Assembly: GCA_036258675.1 (NCBI GenBank)
Contig: DATADD010000029.1
Span: 1-5,866, forward strand
Source: DATADD01 sp036258675
GTDB taxonomy: Bacteria; Actinomycetota; CADDZG01; WHSQ01
Direction: 5' to 3'
DNA: 5,866 nucleotides
The notes below the pieces were generated by a model. It made no database searches and was not told where the DNA came from. It saw only the letters and a list, made by a program, of their open reading frames with translations. Shown here piece after piece: positions 1 to 5,679 of the stretch (position 1 is the stretch's first letter; the number at the start of each line of letters is the position of its first letter). Made by a program: the position numbers and the translations under genes.

Positions 1-1740
1 CGCCGAGACGGCGCGCCGCGCCATGTCGGCCACGAACATCTCGAACACCGCGGCCGCGGGGGAGCCCCACGCCACGCGCCCGTCCCACGACTCGAGCAGG
101 GCGCGCGCCCGGCCCGCCTCGCCGTCCCCGCCGGCGGCCCGCAGCACGAACGGGCGCATCTCCTCCCAGGGCAGTGACACGACGTCGCGCTGAAGCTCGG
201 CGCAGCTCTCGACGCTCCAGTCCCAGCGCGCGTCGAGCGCCTGGGCGATGCGGGTGACCCGGTAGCCGTCGACCCAGTCGGAGCCGAGATAGGGGCCCGC
301 CCCGTCGCGGCGCGGGTTGTTGTTGGCCGACGCGAGGAAGCCCTCGGGCGGATCCGAGGCCGCGGGCATCTCCTCGGGCGGGACGGGGTCGGCAGCCCAG
401 CCCGCGCGCGGGGCCCACCCCGCCAGGGGCACGGTCCCGAAGCCCCGCCTGCGCTGGGGGGCGTCGCCGATCAGCTGCCACGCGATCGCGCCGTCGGCGT
501 CCGCGCACACGAGGTTGAGGCTCGGGCCCGGCCACTCGGCCATGAGGGTCCTCAGCTCGTCGCAGGTGCGGGCGCCGTGGGCGCGCAGGAACCCTCCCAG
601 GGGCCGCGGCGTCATCCACGTGGCGAGCAGGGACACGACCCACGGAGAGGTGTCGATCGCGCTGCCGACGATCGGCCCGCGCGGGCCGACGAGGACGTCC
701 TCGTCCACGACGGCCCCACCCCGCACCCGGATGCGCTCCACGCGCCGCTCGCAGGGCACGAAGCCGTCCCCCTGCCGGAGGCTCGCTCCGTCCGGACCGA
801 CCTCCTCGAGGAAGAGGTCGGTGTCGTCGACCATGCCCGCGGTCACGCCCCAGGCCACGCGCTCGTTGTGGCCGGCGACGACCGCCGGCGTGCCGGCGAG
901 CGCGGCTCCCGCGATCGCCCACCGGGGCGTGCGCACGTGGGCGAGGTACCAGTGATTCGGCAGGACGGGCTCGAGGTGGGGATCGTTGGCGACGATCGGC
1001 CGGCCGGACGCCGTCCGCTCGGGGGCGAGCGCCCAGTTGTTGGAGCCGCCGGCGGAGCCGACCCGGGTCTTGAAGGCGAGCAGGTCGCCGGCCAGCCGGT
1101 CGAGCGCCGGCCCCGCGGCCGCGCCGGGAGGGTCGGTTACCGCATGCCACTCGGGATAGGCGGGGTTGACGTCGCGCAGCGCTTCCGGCCCGTCGAGAGA
1201 GAGGACCCTCAACCGCGCCAGCTCCACGTCCCAGTTCGTCGAGAGGGCGAAGCCGACGAGCTTGGACACCGCGATGACGTCGACGGCCTCGAGGGGCGTG
1301 GGGCGCGCCCGGAGGAGCGCGAGCTCGTGGGGCCGGCGACGGACGCCGGCCGTCCTGCCCGCGTTGACCCCGCGCGCGAACGATCCGAGCGTCGACCGCA
1401 CGTCGTCGGCCACGACGTCCATCTGGGCCGCCGCGGCGCGCCGGAAACCGAGCCTGCGCGAGAGCCGGTCGACGGGGAGGCCGTCGCGCCCGGCGATCTC
1501 CGCGAGCGTGCCGCGCGCGGCCCGCACGAGCGCCTCGATCTGGAAGCCCCGGTCCTGGCCCTGACAGAAGCCCAGCCCGAACCACGCGTCCTCGTCGTGC
1601 TCCGCCTCTATGCACGGGATCCCGTGCGCGTCGCGGCGGATCGCGACCGGTGCCCGCATCCCCGGGACCGCAACCGTGCCCTCCGTGCGGGCGAGCCGCG
1701 AGCCGAGCAGGAGGCGGAACAGGACCCCGGTCGCGTTCAA
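1..1740 (-). CDS. Penicillin acylase family protein (Ntn hydrolase), 3' end outside the window
   Basis: Seen: an open frame of 580 codons with no stop, running off the left edge. Residues about 32-64 carry the family's alpha-chain signature (RRDAHGIP, then FGLGF and GQDR). The autoprocessing site is GGSNNW with the nucleophile Ser at residue 233 (bases 1042-1044). Counting that Ser as beta-1, beta-23 is His (NDPHL), beta-68/70 is TAG and beta-73/76 are Asp (VDDTD). Beta-241 is Asn (SANNNP, bases 322-324). Known: these are the positions of the nucleophile, oxyanion hole and calcium ligands in penicillin G acylase; His at beta-23 is usual in AHL and cephalosporin acylases, where penicillin G acylase has Gln. 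Inferred: an amide hydrolase with unknown substrate. The start is uncertain: the only usual start codon between the antiporter stop and the conserved region is TTG at 1740, without a clear Shine-Dalgarno; ATG 1659 would cut into the conserved N-terminus. No signal peptide is evident, unlike periplasmic acylases. Confidence 0.93.
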   Translation of the reverse strand, partial: MNATGVLFRLLLGSRLARTEGTVAVPGMRAPVAIRRDAHGIPCIEAEHDEDAWFGLGFCQGQDRGFQIEALVRAARGTLAEIAGRDGLPVDRLSRRLGFRRAAAAQMDVVADDVRSTLGSFARGVNAGRTAGVRRRPHELALLRARPTPLEAVDVIAVSKLVGFALSTNWDVELARLRVLSLDGPEALRDVNPAYPEWHAVTDPPGAAAGPALDRLAGDLLAFKTRVGSAGGSNNWALAPERTASGRPIVANDPHLEPVLPNHWYLAHVRTPRWAIAGAALAGTPAVVAGHNERVAWGVTAGMVDDTDLFLEEVGPDGASLRQGDGFVPCERRVERIRVRGGAVVDEDVLVGPRGPIVGSAIDTSPWVVSLLATWMTPRPLGGFLRAHGARTCDELRTLMAEWPGPSLNLVCADADGAIAWQLIGDAPQRRRGFGTVPLAGWAPRAGWAADPVPPEEMPAASDPPEGFLASANNNPRRDGAGPYLGSDWVDGYRVTRIAQALDARWDWSVESCAELQRDVVSLPWEEMRPFVLRAAGGDGEAGRARALLESWDGRVAWGSPAAAVFEMFVADMARRAVSA

Positions 1741-1782
1741 GACACCGAGAAGTATGGAGTCGATCCCGCGGACACGAGAGTG

Positions 1783-2988
1783 CTACAGGGTCTCCTCGCC
1801 CGCGGACGGAGCGGACGGACGCCGCAGGAGGCCGAGCGCAACTGCCGGGAACACCAGTACCGAGACGAGGCCGGCCGCCACGAGCGCGGCCGCGTTCGCG
1901 CGCGTCAGCTCCTCGAGCTCGAGGCCGATCGTCGTCGTGACCGCGATGAAGGTCAGCGAGGTCGCCTGCAGGAGCCCCGCGGCCACGCTGCGCGCCGCGC
2001 CCACCACGGAGCGATAGAGGAGCGCGGGCGCGCCCCGAACCAACAGGAGAAGCGCCACGAACAGCGGCACGCGCAGGAGCGCCTGCGGGCTCGAGGTGAG
2101 CGCCCCGACGTCGAAGTTCAGGCCCGTGGTCACCCAGAAGACCGGCACGAGCAGACCGTGACCGACGGCCTCGAGCTTGGCGCGGAAGTGGCCGAGGTCG
2201 GCGTCGCGCGCGCGGTCGACCACCGACAGCAGCGTCCCCGCGAGGAACGCCCCCAGGATCGCGTCGACGCGGAAGTCCGCGGCCGCCACCACGAGTGCGA
2301 GCAGCAGGAGGGTCGCCCCGCGCACGCGGATCTGCGCGCTCGTGTCCTGGAGGCCGAGCAACGAGTCGGCCACGCGCGCCGACCTGCGCCCGAGCGCAAG
2401 GACCGCGACCGCGATCGCGACGAGCACGACGAGCGCCAGCAGCAGCAGGAGCTTGGTCGGGAGCGAGGCCGGCTGCACGGAGAAGAACAGCGACACGAGC
2501 ACGATGGGGGCGAACTCGGCCACCGACGCGGCGCCGATCACGAGCTGCCCGAACGACGTCTGTGACTCGCCGGCGTCCTTGAGGACGGGAACGACCAGGC
2601 CGAGCGACGTCGCCGAGACCACGATCCCGACCAGCACCGGGTTGATGATCACGTCGAGCGCGTGAAGCGCCCCGGCCGCGGCGAGCGCGAGGGCGAAGGA
2701 CACGACGTAGTTCACGCCCGAGAGGCGCAGCAACGGGCCCCGCAGCCGCGGGAGCTCGATCTCCATGCCCGCGAGGAAGAGCAGGAACGACACCCCGAGC
2801 GTCGCCAGGGCGCGTACCGCCGCGTCCACCTCCACGAGCCCCAGGCCGGCCGGCCCGAGCGCGACGCCGGCGAGGAGCTCCAGCACCGGGGAGGGCACCG
2901 AGGCGCCGGGGATCGCCCGCGCCACCAGGGGCGCGACGAAGGCGACCGCGGCGACGGCGAGCAGGTTCGCGAACGAGACCTCGCTCAC
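1783..2988 (-). CDS. Cation:proton antiporter, CPA2 / sodium-hydrogen exchanger family
   Basis: A 401-residue, strongly hydrophobic protein with about 11-13 possible membrane segments. Family landmarks are visible in order: PSPVLELLAGVALGP (33-47), FLLFLAGMEIEL (68-79), SATSLGLVVPVLKD (125-138), GAFLAGTLLS (246-255) and PVFWVTTGLNFDV (282-294). A basic residue, Arg318, lies in a late membrane helix where CPA2 members keep Lys or Arg. The helix that carries an Asp (pair) in many CPA2 proteins reads SVAEFAPI, so Glu158 is its only acid. The protein ends soon after the membrane part, with no TrkA-N or USP regulatory domain. The GTG start at 2988 overlaps the preceding gene's TGA by four bases, suggesting translational coupling. 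Inferred role: exchange of a monovalent cation for protons across the inner membrane. Ion specificity cannot be read from the sequence. Confidence 0.9.
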   Translation of the reverse strand: MSEVSFANLLAVAAVAFVAPLVARAIPGASVPSPVLELLAGVALGPAGLGLVEVDAAVRALATLGVSFLLFLAGMEIELPRLRGPLLRLSGVNYVVSFALALAAAGALHALDVIINPVLVGIVVSATSLGLVVPVLKDAGESQTSFGQLVIGAASVAEFAPIVLVSLFFSVQPASLPTKLLLLLALVVLVAIAVAVLALGRRSARVADSLLGLQDTSAQIRVRGATLLLLALVVAAADFRVDAILGAFLAGTLLSVVDRARDADLGHFRAKLEAVGHGLLVPVFWVTTGLNFDVGALTSSPQALLRVPLFVALLLLVRGAPALLYRSVVGAARSVAAGLLQATSLTFIAVTTTIGLELEELTRANAAALVAAGLVSVLVFPAVALGLLRRPSAPSAGEETL

Positions 2989-3200
2989 GGCGAGGCGCGC
3001 GCCGCCCCCAACCCCATCTCCGCCCCGGAGAGGGCCCCGGCGCGCGCACGGGCGACGAGCGCGCCCGCGGCGGCGAGGTTGAAGACGACGTAGGCCCGGC
3101 GCGGCACGAGGAGGTTCACGACCACGTTGTGCGCCGCCAGCGCGGCGGCGATCGCCGGTGCGACGTGGTCGCCGCGACTGGGCCGCGCCGCCTCCGTCAC
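2985..3200 (-). CDS. 71-residue membrane protein resembling the N-terminus of CPBP (CAAX-protease-like) proteins; probably truncated
   Basis: The peptide begins VTEAARPSRGDH and includes HNVVVNLLVPRRAYVVFNLA (residues 24-43), then a hydrophobic Ala-rich stretch, and ends near SGAEMGLGAARASP. From memory this layout (helix, Asn-rich turn, VPRRAY, second helix, then 'lGL') matches the first 60-70 residues of actinobacterial CPBP-family proteins. It has none of the later catalytic motifs (EExxxR, FxxxH), because the frame stops where the antiporter begins. GTG at 3200 overlaps the upstream methyltransferase's TGA (GTGA), and its own TGA lies in the antiporter's GTGA; GTG 3203 is an alternative start. 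Either a deletion left a stub, or it is a kept small two-helix protein. The minus frame is open much further upstream, but that part lies over the methyltransferase in another frame and does not look like protein. Confidence 0.55.
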   Translation of the reverse strand: MTEAARPSRGDHVAPAIAAALAAHNVVVNLLVPRRAYVVFNLAAAGALVARARAGALSGAEMGLGAARASP

Positions 3201-3685
3201 CACAACGCGGGCAGGAAGCGCCTGCGCACGCGCGCGCGGTAATCGCCGTAGCACGTGTGGCGCTCCTCGAGCCAGGCCTCCTCGCGGCGGGCCTTGAGGT
3301 CGAGGAACGCGGCCGTAAGGGCCGTGGGAGCCAGCGCGGTGGGTGACAGCCACAGCGCCCACGCGAGCGCGCCCAGCACGACGCCGCCGTAGACGGGATG
3401 GCGCACGAGCGCGTAGGCGCCCCCCTCGCGCAGGCCGGCGCCCTCGCGCGGACGGGGGTTCGGCGTCATGGCGCGCCCGAGCGCGACGGCGCCGCTTCCC
3501 ATCAGGCCGGTCCCGACGAGGGCGAGCCCCGCGGCGACGGGGCGGAGCAGGCGCGCCGCGGCGGGGCTCCAGCGGCGCCCCCGCACGCCCACGATCGCGA
3601 CCGCCGCATAGAGCAGGAGCTGCAGCGCGACCCATCCCTCGCCGTGCGGGCCGAGCTCGGGGAGCCGGCGCGCCGCGCGCGTCAC
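3197..3685 (-). CDS. Isoprenylcysteine carboxyl methyltransferase (ICMT)/PEMT-like integral membrane methyltransferase
   Basis: A 162-residue protein with about 3-5 membrane segments (roughly 17-36, 47-70, 100-128). The diagnostic C-terminal half is clear: PNPRPREGAGLREGGAYALV, then RHPVYGG (95-101), and later KARREEAWLEER (131-142) with YGDYRARVRRRFLP (146-159). Known: in this family (PF04191/PF04140) the G-x-Y-x-x-x-RHP-x-Y motif and the downstream Glu pair help bind S-adenosylmethionine. Bacterial members act on varied, mostly unknown membrane substrates, so the eukaryotic CAAX activity should not be assumed. I prefer GTG at 3685 because GGAGG (3696-3700) lies 10 nt upstream; TTG at 3715 would add ten Gly-rich residues. 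Its TGA overlaps the next gene's GTG. It is the first secure gene of the minus-strand run. Confidence 0.85.
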   Translation of the reverse strand: MTRAARRLPELGPHGEGWVALQLLLYAAVAIVGVRGRRWSPAAARLLRPVAAGLALVGTGLMGSGAVALGRAMTPNPRPREGAGLREGGAYALVRHPVYGGVVLGALAWALWLSPTALAPTALTAAFLDLKARREEAWLEERHTCYGDYRARVRRRFLPALW

Positions 3686-3695
3686 GGCACCGCCG

Positions 3696-3700
3696 CCTCC
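3696..3700 (-). promoter_or_regulatory. Shine-Dalgarno GGAGG for the methyltransferase gene
   Basis: GGAGG read on the minus strand, with a 10-nt spacer to GTG 3685. It favours that start over TTG 3715, which has no comparable site. Confidence 0.6.
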
Positions 3701-3708
3701 ATCGCGAC

Positions 3709-4050
3709 TCAGCAACTGCGGTCCCCGCGAAGCGTCGGTCCCGAACCGGCATTACTGGGCGTTTGAAGGCACCCAGACGATGGGTCCGGGTCGACTACGT
3801 CCGTCACAACGGGCCCCTTTCGCGACCTCATCCAGAACTTCCCCTCGAACCTGGGATCAGCCACCATCTCCTCGACACTGTGCATCGAGCGGTTGCGAAT
3901 CATGCCACCCACGATCTCGTCGGGAGATCGTCCGCCAAGGCGTTCCTGGCGCGTCACCCGCGAACAGGAGATCGCTGAGATCGAGGAGAGGCGGATCCAG
4001 GCGACGGGTTTCAGCTTCGTGGGTTCGACGCGGTCATGAGTTGCATGCAA
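3709..4050 (-). CDS. Doubtful hypothetical protein, 113 codons
   Basis: Not recognised. An open minus-strand frame fills most of the otherwise empty stretch between the metallopeptidase (start 4083) and the methyltransferase (start 3685). Its TGA lies 23 nt before the methyltransferase start, so it would fit as the first gene of that run. By hand count about 73% of its codons end in G or C, more than the local base composition. The middle part (SPDEIVGGMIRNRSMHSVEE, then DPRFEGKFWMRSRKGPVVTD) looks like ordinary soluble protein, but the ends (CLQTPSNAGSGPTL) do not. The start is unclear: TTG 4050, GTG 3957, GTG 3912 or ATG 3903, none with a strong ribosome site. A plus-strand frame (3767-4039) is also open. 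It may be a decayed gene or chance. If it is not real, 3,716-4,082 holds nothing else I can identify. Confidence 0.25.
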   Translation of the reverse strand: MHATHDRVEPTKLKPVAWIRLSSISAISCSRVTRQERLGGRSPDEIVGGMIRNRSMHSVEEMVADPRFEGKFWMRSRKGPVVTDVVDPDPSSGCLQTPSNAGSGPTLRGDRSC

Positions 4051-4082
4051 CCCACCACCGGAACGGGCAGGATGGTAGCAAC

Positions 4083-4463
4083 ATGAGCCGATCCGAGAAG
4101 CTCACGCAGAAGCAGTTCGAGGCCCTGGTATCAGAAGCCCTCGACTCCCTGCCGCCGGACATCGCCGCGACGATGGAAAACATCGAGGTCGTGGTCGAAG
4201 ACGAGCCCCCGCCCGAGGCGCTGGCCGGTCTACCGCCCGGTGAGACCCTGCTGGGCCTGTACCACGGTATCCCGCTTACCGCGCGTGGCCCGGAGACGTA
4301 CCATGGCGTGCTGCCGGACAAGGTCTCGATCTACCGGAGACCGATCATGCGCCTGTTCGGCACCCCAGAAGCGATCAAGGAACAGGTGCGCAAGACCGTG
4401 ATGCATGAGATCGCGCATCACTTCGGCATCGACGATCCTCGCTTACGCGAGCTCGGATGGTAG
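4083..4463 (+). CDS. Metallopeptidase family protein (zincin-like, PF06262 type)
   Basis: A 126-residue soluble protein, the usual size for this family. It opens with a helix (QKQFEALVSEALDSLPPD), followed by the family's NIEVVVEDEP segment (33-42). GETLLGLYHGIPL (53-65) and LPDKVSIYRRPI (78-89) come next. It ends with the zinc-site helix MHEIAHHFGIDD (107-118). His108 and His112 are zinc ligands, Glu109 is the catalytic acid, and the HExxHxxGxxD layout makes Asp118 the likely third ligand. Known: the family has a minimal zincin fold, and physiological substrates are largely undefined. ATG 4083 is chosen because family similarity starts there; AGGA at 4069-4072 is a modest ribosome site 10 nt upstream. 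The open frame continues upstream to 3780, but that part is Arg/Ser-rich and not protein-like. No signal peptide. It faces the NYN gene tail to tail. Confidence 0.92.
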   Translation: MSRSEKLTQKQFEALVSEALDSLPPDIAATMENIEVVVEDEPPPEALAGLPPGETLLGLYHGIPLTARGPETYHGVLPDKVSIYRRPIMRLFGTPEAIKEQVRKTVMHEIAHHFGIDDPRLRELGW

Positions 4464-4643
4464 GAGTGGCCCGCCGGCCCGCTATGGGTGGCCGATTGGC
4501 TTCCCTGCCGGGCTCGAGCGGTCGAATTTTCCATCAGCCCTTGTTACCAAAGGAATCTGCCGCGGAAGTCCCGGCGTAAGCAAGGTAAGGAGCTCGTTGA
4601 GCCTCATCAAACACAGCCACCTGCTCACTCCGTCAACGTTATG
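4464..4643. other. Convergent intergenic spacer, nothing identified
   Basis: 180 nt between the 3' ends of the metallopeptidase and the NYN gene. Both genes need termination here, yet I see no stem of convincing length followed by a T-run. A 41-codon ATG frame on the minus strand (4482-4607) has no ribosome site and no recognisable content. Confidence 0.5.
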
Positions 4644-5021
4644 TCAGGTTATGTCCTGGAGATGGCGCAAAAAGGCGGTTGCTGCAAGAGTTTCAGCGCC
4701 GCGGTCTTGCACTCGCCGAGCGAGTTCTCGATCCGATGTCACAACGGTGACCGCAAAGGGCTCTCGGTCATCTGAGACGATGCCCACGATTGCGTCGTCG
4801 GCCGCGTTTCGTCTTCCGCGTGCAAATACAACATCGACCTCCGTACGCAACGAGAAGGGCTTGCCGTCGAACACGACGGTTGCCGAGTCGCCCGACAGTG
4901 CGACGAATTCGGCGACCCGTTCAGTGAATTGTTGGATTGCGCCCCGTCGATCTCGCCACCACCCGTTTGGACGGCAGCCAATGACGTTCATGCCATCGAT
5001 CAACCACCGCCTGGTCGACAT
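4644..5021 (-). CDS. NYN domain protein (YacP-like / PIN-like ribonuclease)
   Basis: A 125-residue protein with an N-terminal beta-strand motif RRWLIDGMNVIG (Asp9, Asn12) typical of NYN/PIN folds. ATVVFDGKP follows, with Asp52. NAADDAIVGIV comes next (Asp75, Asp76), then VTVVTSDRELARRV (Asp97) and a final AATAFLRHL. These acids match the metal-binding pocket of NYN and PIN nucleases, so a divalent-metal RNase is the likely role; the target RNA is unknown. It is shorter than YacP of Firmicutes (about 170 residues). ATG 5021 is chosen because GGGGGA (5031-5036) lies 9 nt upstream and the strand-1 motif begins at residue 6; the frame is open to 5315, but that extension looks like random translation. 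No antitoxin-like partner lies beside it, so it reads as a stand-alone gene rather than a toxin-antitoxin pair. Confidence 0.85.
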   Translation of the reverse strand: MSTRRWLIDGMNVIGCRPNGWWRDRRGAIQQFTERVAEFVALSGDSATVVFDGKPFSLRTEVDVVFARGRRNAADDAIVGIVSDDREPFAVTVVTSDRELARRVQDRGAETLAATAFLRHLQDIT

Positions 5022-5074
5022 GTCGTTCAATCCCCCGCCTCCCTCGATCCCGTCGTCCGACCTCGAGAGCACCG

Positions 5075-5080
5075 ACGGTA
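5075..5080 (-). promoter_or_regulatory. Possible -10 element TACCGT upstream of the NYN gene
   Basis: On the minus strand CTACCGTCGG ends 53 nt before ATG 5021 and fits the TAnnnT actinobacterial -10 pattern. It resembles the two plus-strand copies at 5271 and 5644. No matching -35 is seen. TATCAT, a better -10 hexamer, lies a few bases further upstream on the same strand and is a competing choice. Confidence 0.25.
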
Positions 5081-5270
5081 GAGCATGATAGGCGTCAGCG
5101 GGAACGGACCCCTTCACTCGTATCGAGGATCGCTGCCGGCTGATGTCGCTTGGGATGGTCGGTGACCACAAATCCGTGTCGCTGGGCAGGCATGACGCCA
5201 TACTGATGGAGCGGTTACGTTGACCGGGAGCATGAGGAGCAGCCCATGGCGCCGCGTCGGCCCGACCGGC
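5081..5270. other. Divergent spacer between the NYN and DUF6636-like genes
   Basis: Only short chance frames are present (for example 26 codons at 5143-5223). No frame here encodes a hydrophobic leader that could belong to the downstream cysteine-rich protein. Confidence 0.4.
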
Positions 5271-5276
5271 TACTGT
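5271..5276 (+). promoter_or_regulatory. Possible -10 element TACTGT upstream of the DUF6636-like gene
   Basis: CTACTGTCGG lies 19 nt before GTG 5296. TACTGT fits TAnnnT, and the same motif precedes the GNAT gene. No -35 consensus is visible at the expected spacing. Confidence 0.3.
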
Positions 5277-5295
5277 CGGGCCCGAGAGCAGCTTC

Positions 5296-5616
5296 GTGAT
5301 GCCTTCTCGGAACATCTATTGCGATTACCAAGACGGCATGCTCCGGTGCGATATCCACAGCGGGCTCAGCCCTGAGCCTCAGCGTGAGTGCATCGGGGAA
5401 GGAGACTGGGTCAGTGTTGTCCTTCATCGCGATAGACGTGCCAGTGCCGCCTGCGTAAGTGACGCCGTTGGATCGATGTACTCGCCGACGCTTGCCTACG
5501 GTACGACGTGGGCGCGCGACGCGATCACCTGCACGTCCGACGAGACGGGCCTGCGCTGTGTCAATCGACTGGGCCACGGCTTCTTCCTCTCCCGAGAGCT
5601 CTGGCGGGTGTTCTAA
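5296..5616 (+). CDS. DUF6636-like cysteine-rich protein, without a signal peptide
   Basis: A 106-codon frame (GTG 5296, or ATG 5299 directly after). From memory it matches the DUF6636 pattern: FVMPSRNIYC, LRCDIHSGL, TLAYGTTW, then TGLRCVNRLGHGFFLSR and a C-terminal LWRVF. Six cysteines (9, 18, 32, 53, 79, 88) could form three disulfides, which suits an exported protein, and family members normally carry an N-terminal signal. Here the frame upstream is open only back to 5236, has no start codon there, and no frame upstream encodes a hydrophobic leader. The codons just before (GAASARPATVGPESSF) look like the remains of a mature N-terminus. The ribosome site before 5296 is weak. It may be a 5'-truncated copy, or a version now made in the cytoplasm from the promoter-like motif at 5271. 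Function unknown. Confidence 0.65.
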   Translation: MMPSRNIYCDYQDGMLRCDIHSGLSPEPQRECIGEGDWVSVVLHRDRRASAACVSDAVGSMYSPTLAYGTTWARDAITCTSDETGLRCVNRLGHGFFLSRELWRVF

Positions 5617-5643
5617 CCCCATCGATCCTCGCGACCGATCAGC

Positions 5644-5649
5644 TACTGT
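5644..5649 (+). promoter_or_regulatory. Possible -10 element TACTGT upstream of the GNAT gene
   Basis: AGCTACTGTCGAA repeats ten bases (GCTACTGTCG) of the site before the DUF6636-like gene, and lies 30 nt before ATG 5680. It lies in the 63-nt gap between the two genes, suggesting the GNAT gene has its own promoter. No clear -35. Confidence 0.3.
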
Positions 5650-5679
5650 CGAATCGGCTCGGCGAGTAGGTGCGCGACC

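Noticed and set aside
577..2565. A 662-codon open frame on the plus strand
   Set aside because: It lies codon-on-codon opposite the acylase and antiporter. In that register stops arise only opposite TTA, CTA or TCA codons, which are rare at this GC. Its translation is Arg/Glu/Pro-rich with no recognisable domain.
2985..3752. A 255-codon minus-strand frame
   Set aside because: Only its last 71 codons look like protein. The rest overlaps the methyltransferase in another frame and is Arg/Pro-rich.
3750..3763. ATTACTGGGCGT, identical to a 12-base stretch of the conserved 16S rRNA core
   Set aside because: The bases on either side do not match rRNA, so this is a chance short match.
4464..4545. 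Possible tRNA-like T-arm (GGTCGAATTTTCC) or terminator in the convergent spacer
   Set aside because: No cloverleaf pairing can be built around it, and the best hairpins have 3-4 bp stems without a T-run.
4482..4607. 41-codon ATG frame on the minus strand downstream of the NYN gene
   Set aside because: No ribosome site, no recognisable content, and short enough to be chance.
5143..5223. 26-codon ATG frame as a possible leader peptide for the DUF6636-like gene
   Set aside because: Not hydrophobic, ends before the gene, and has no ribosome site.
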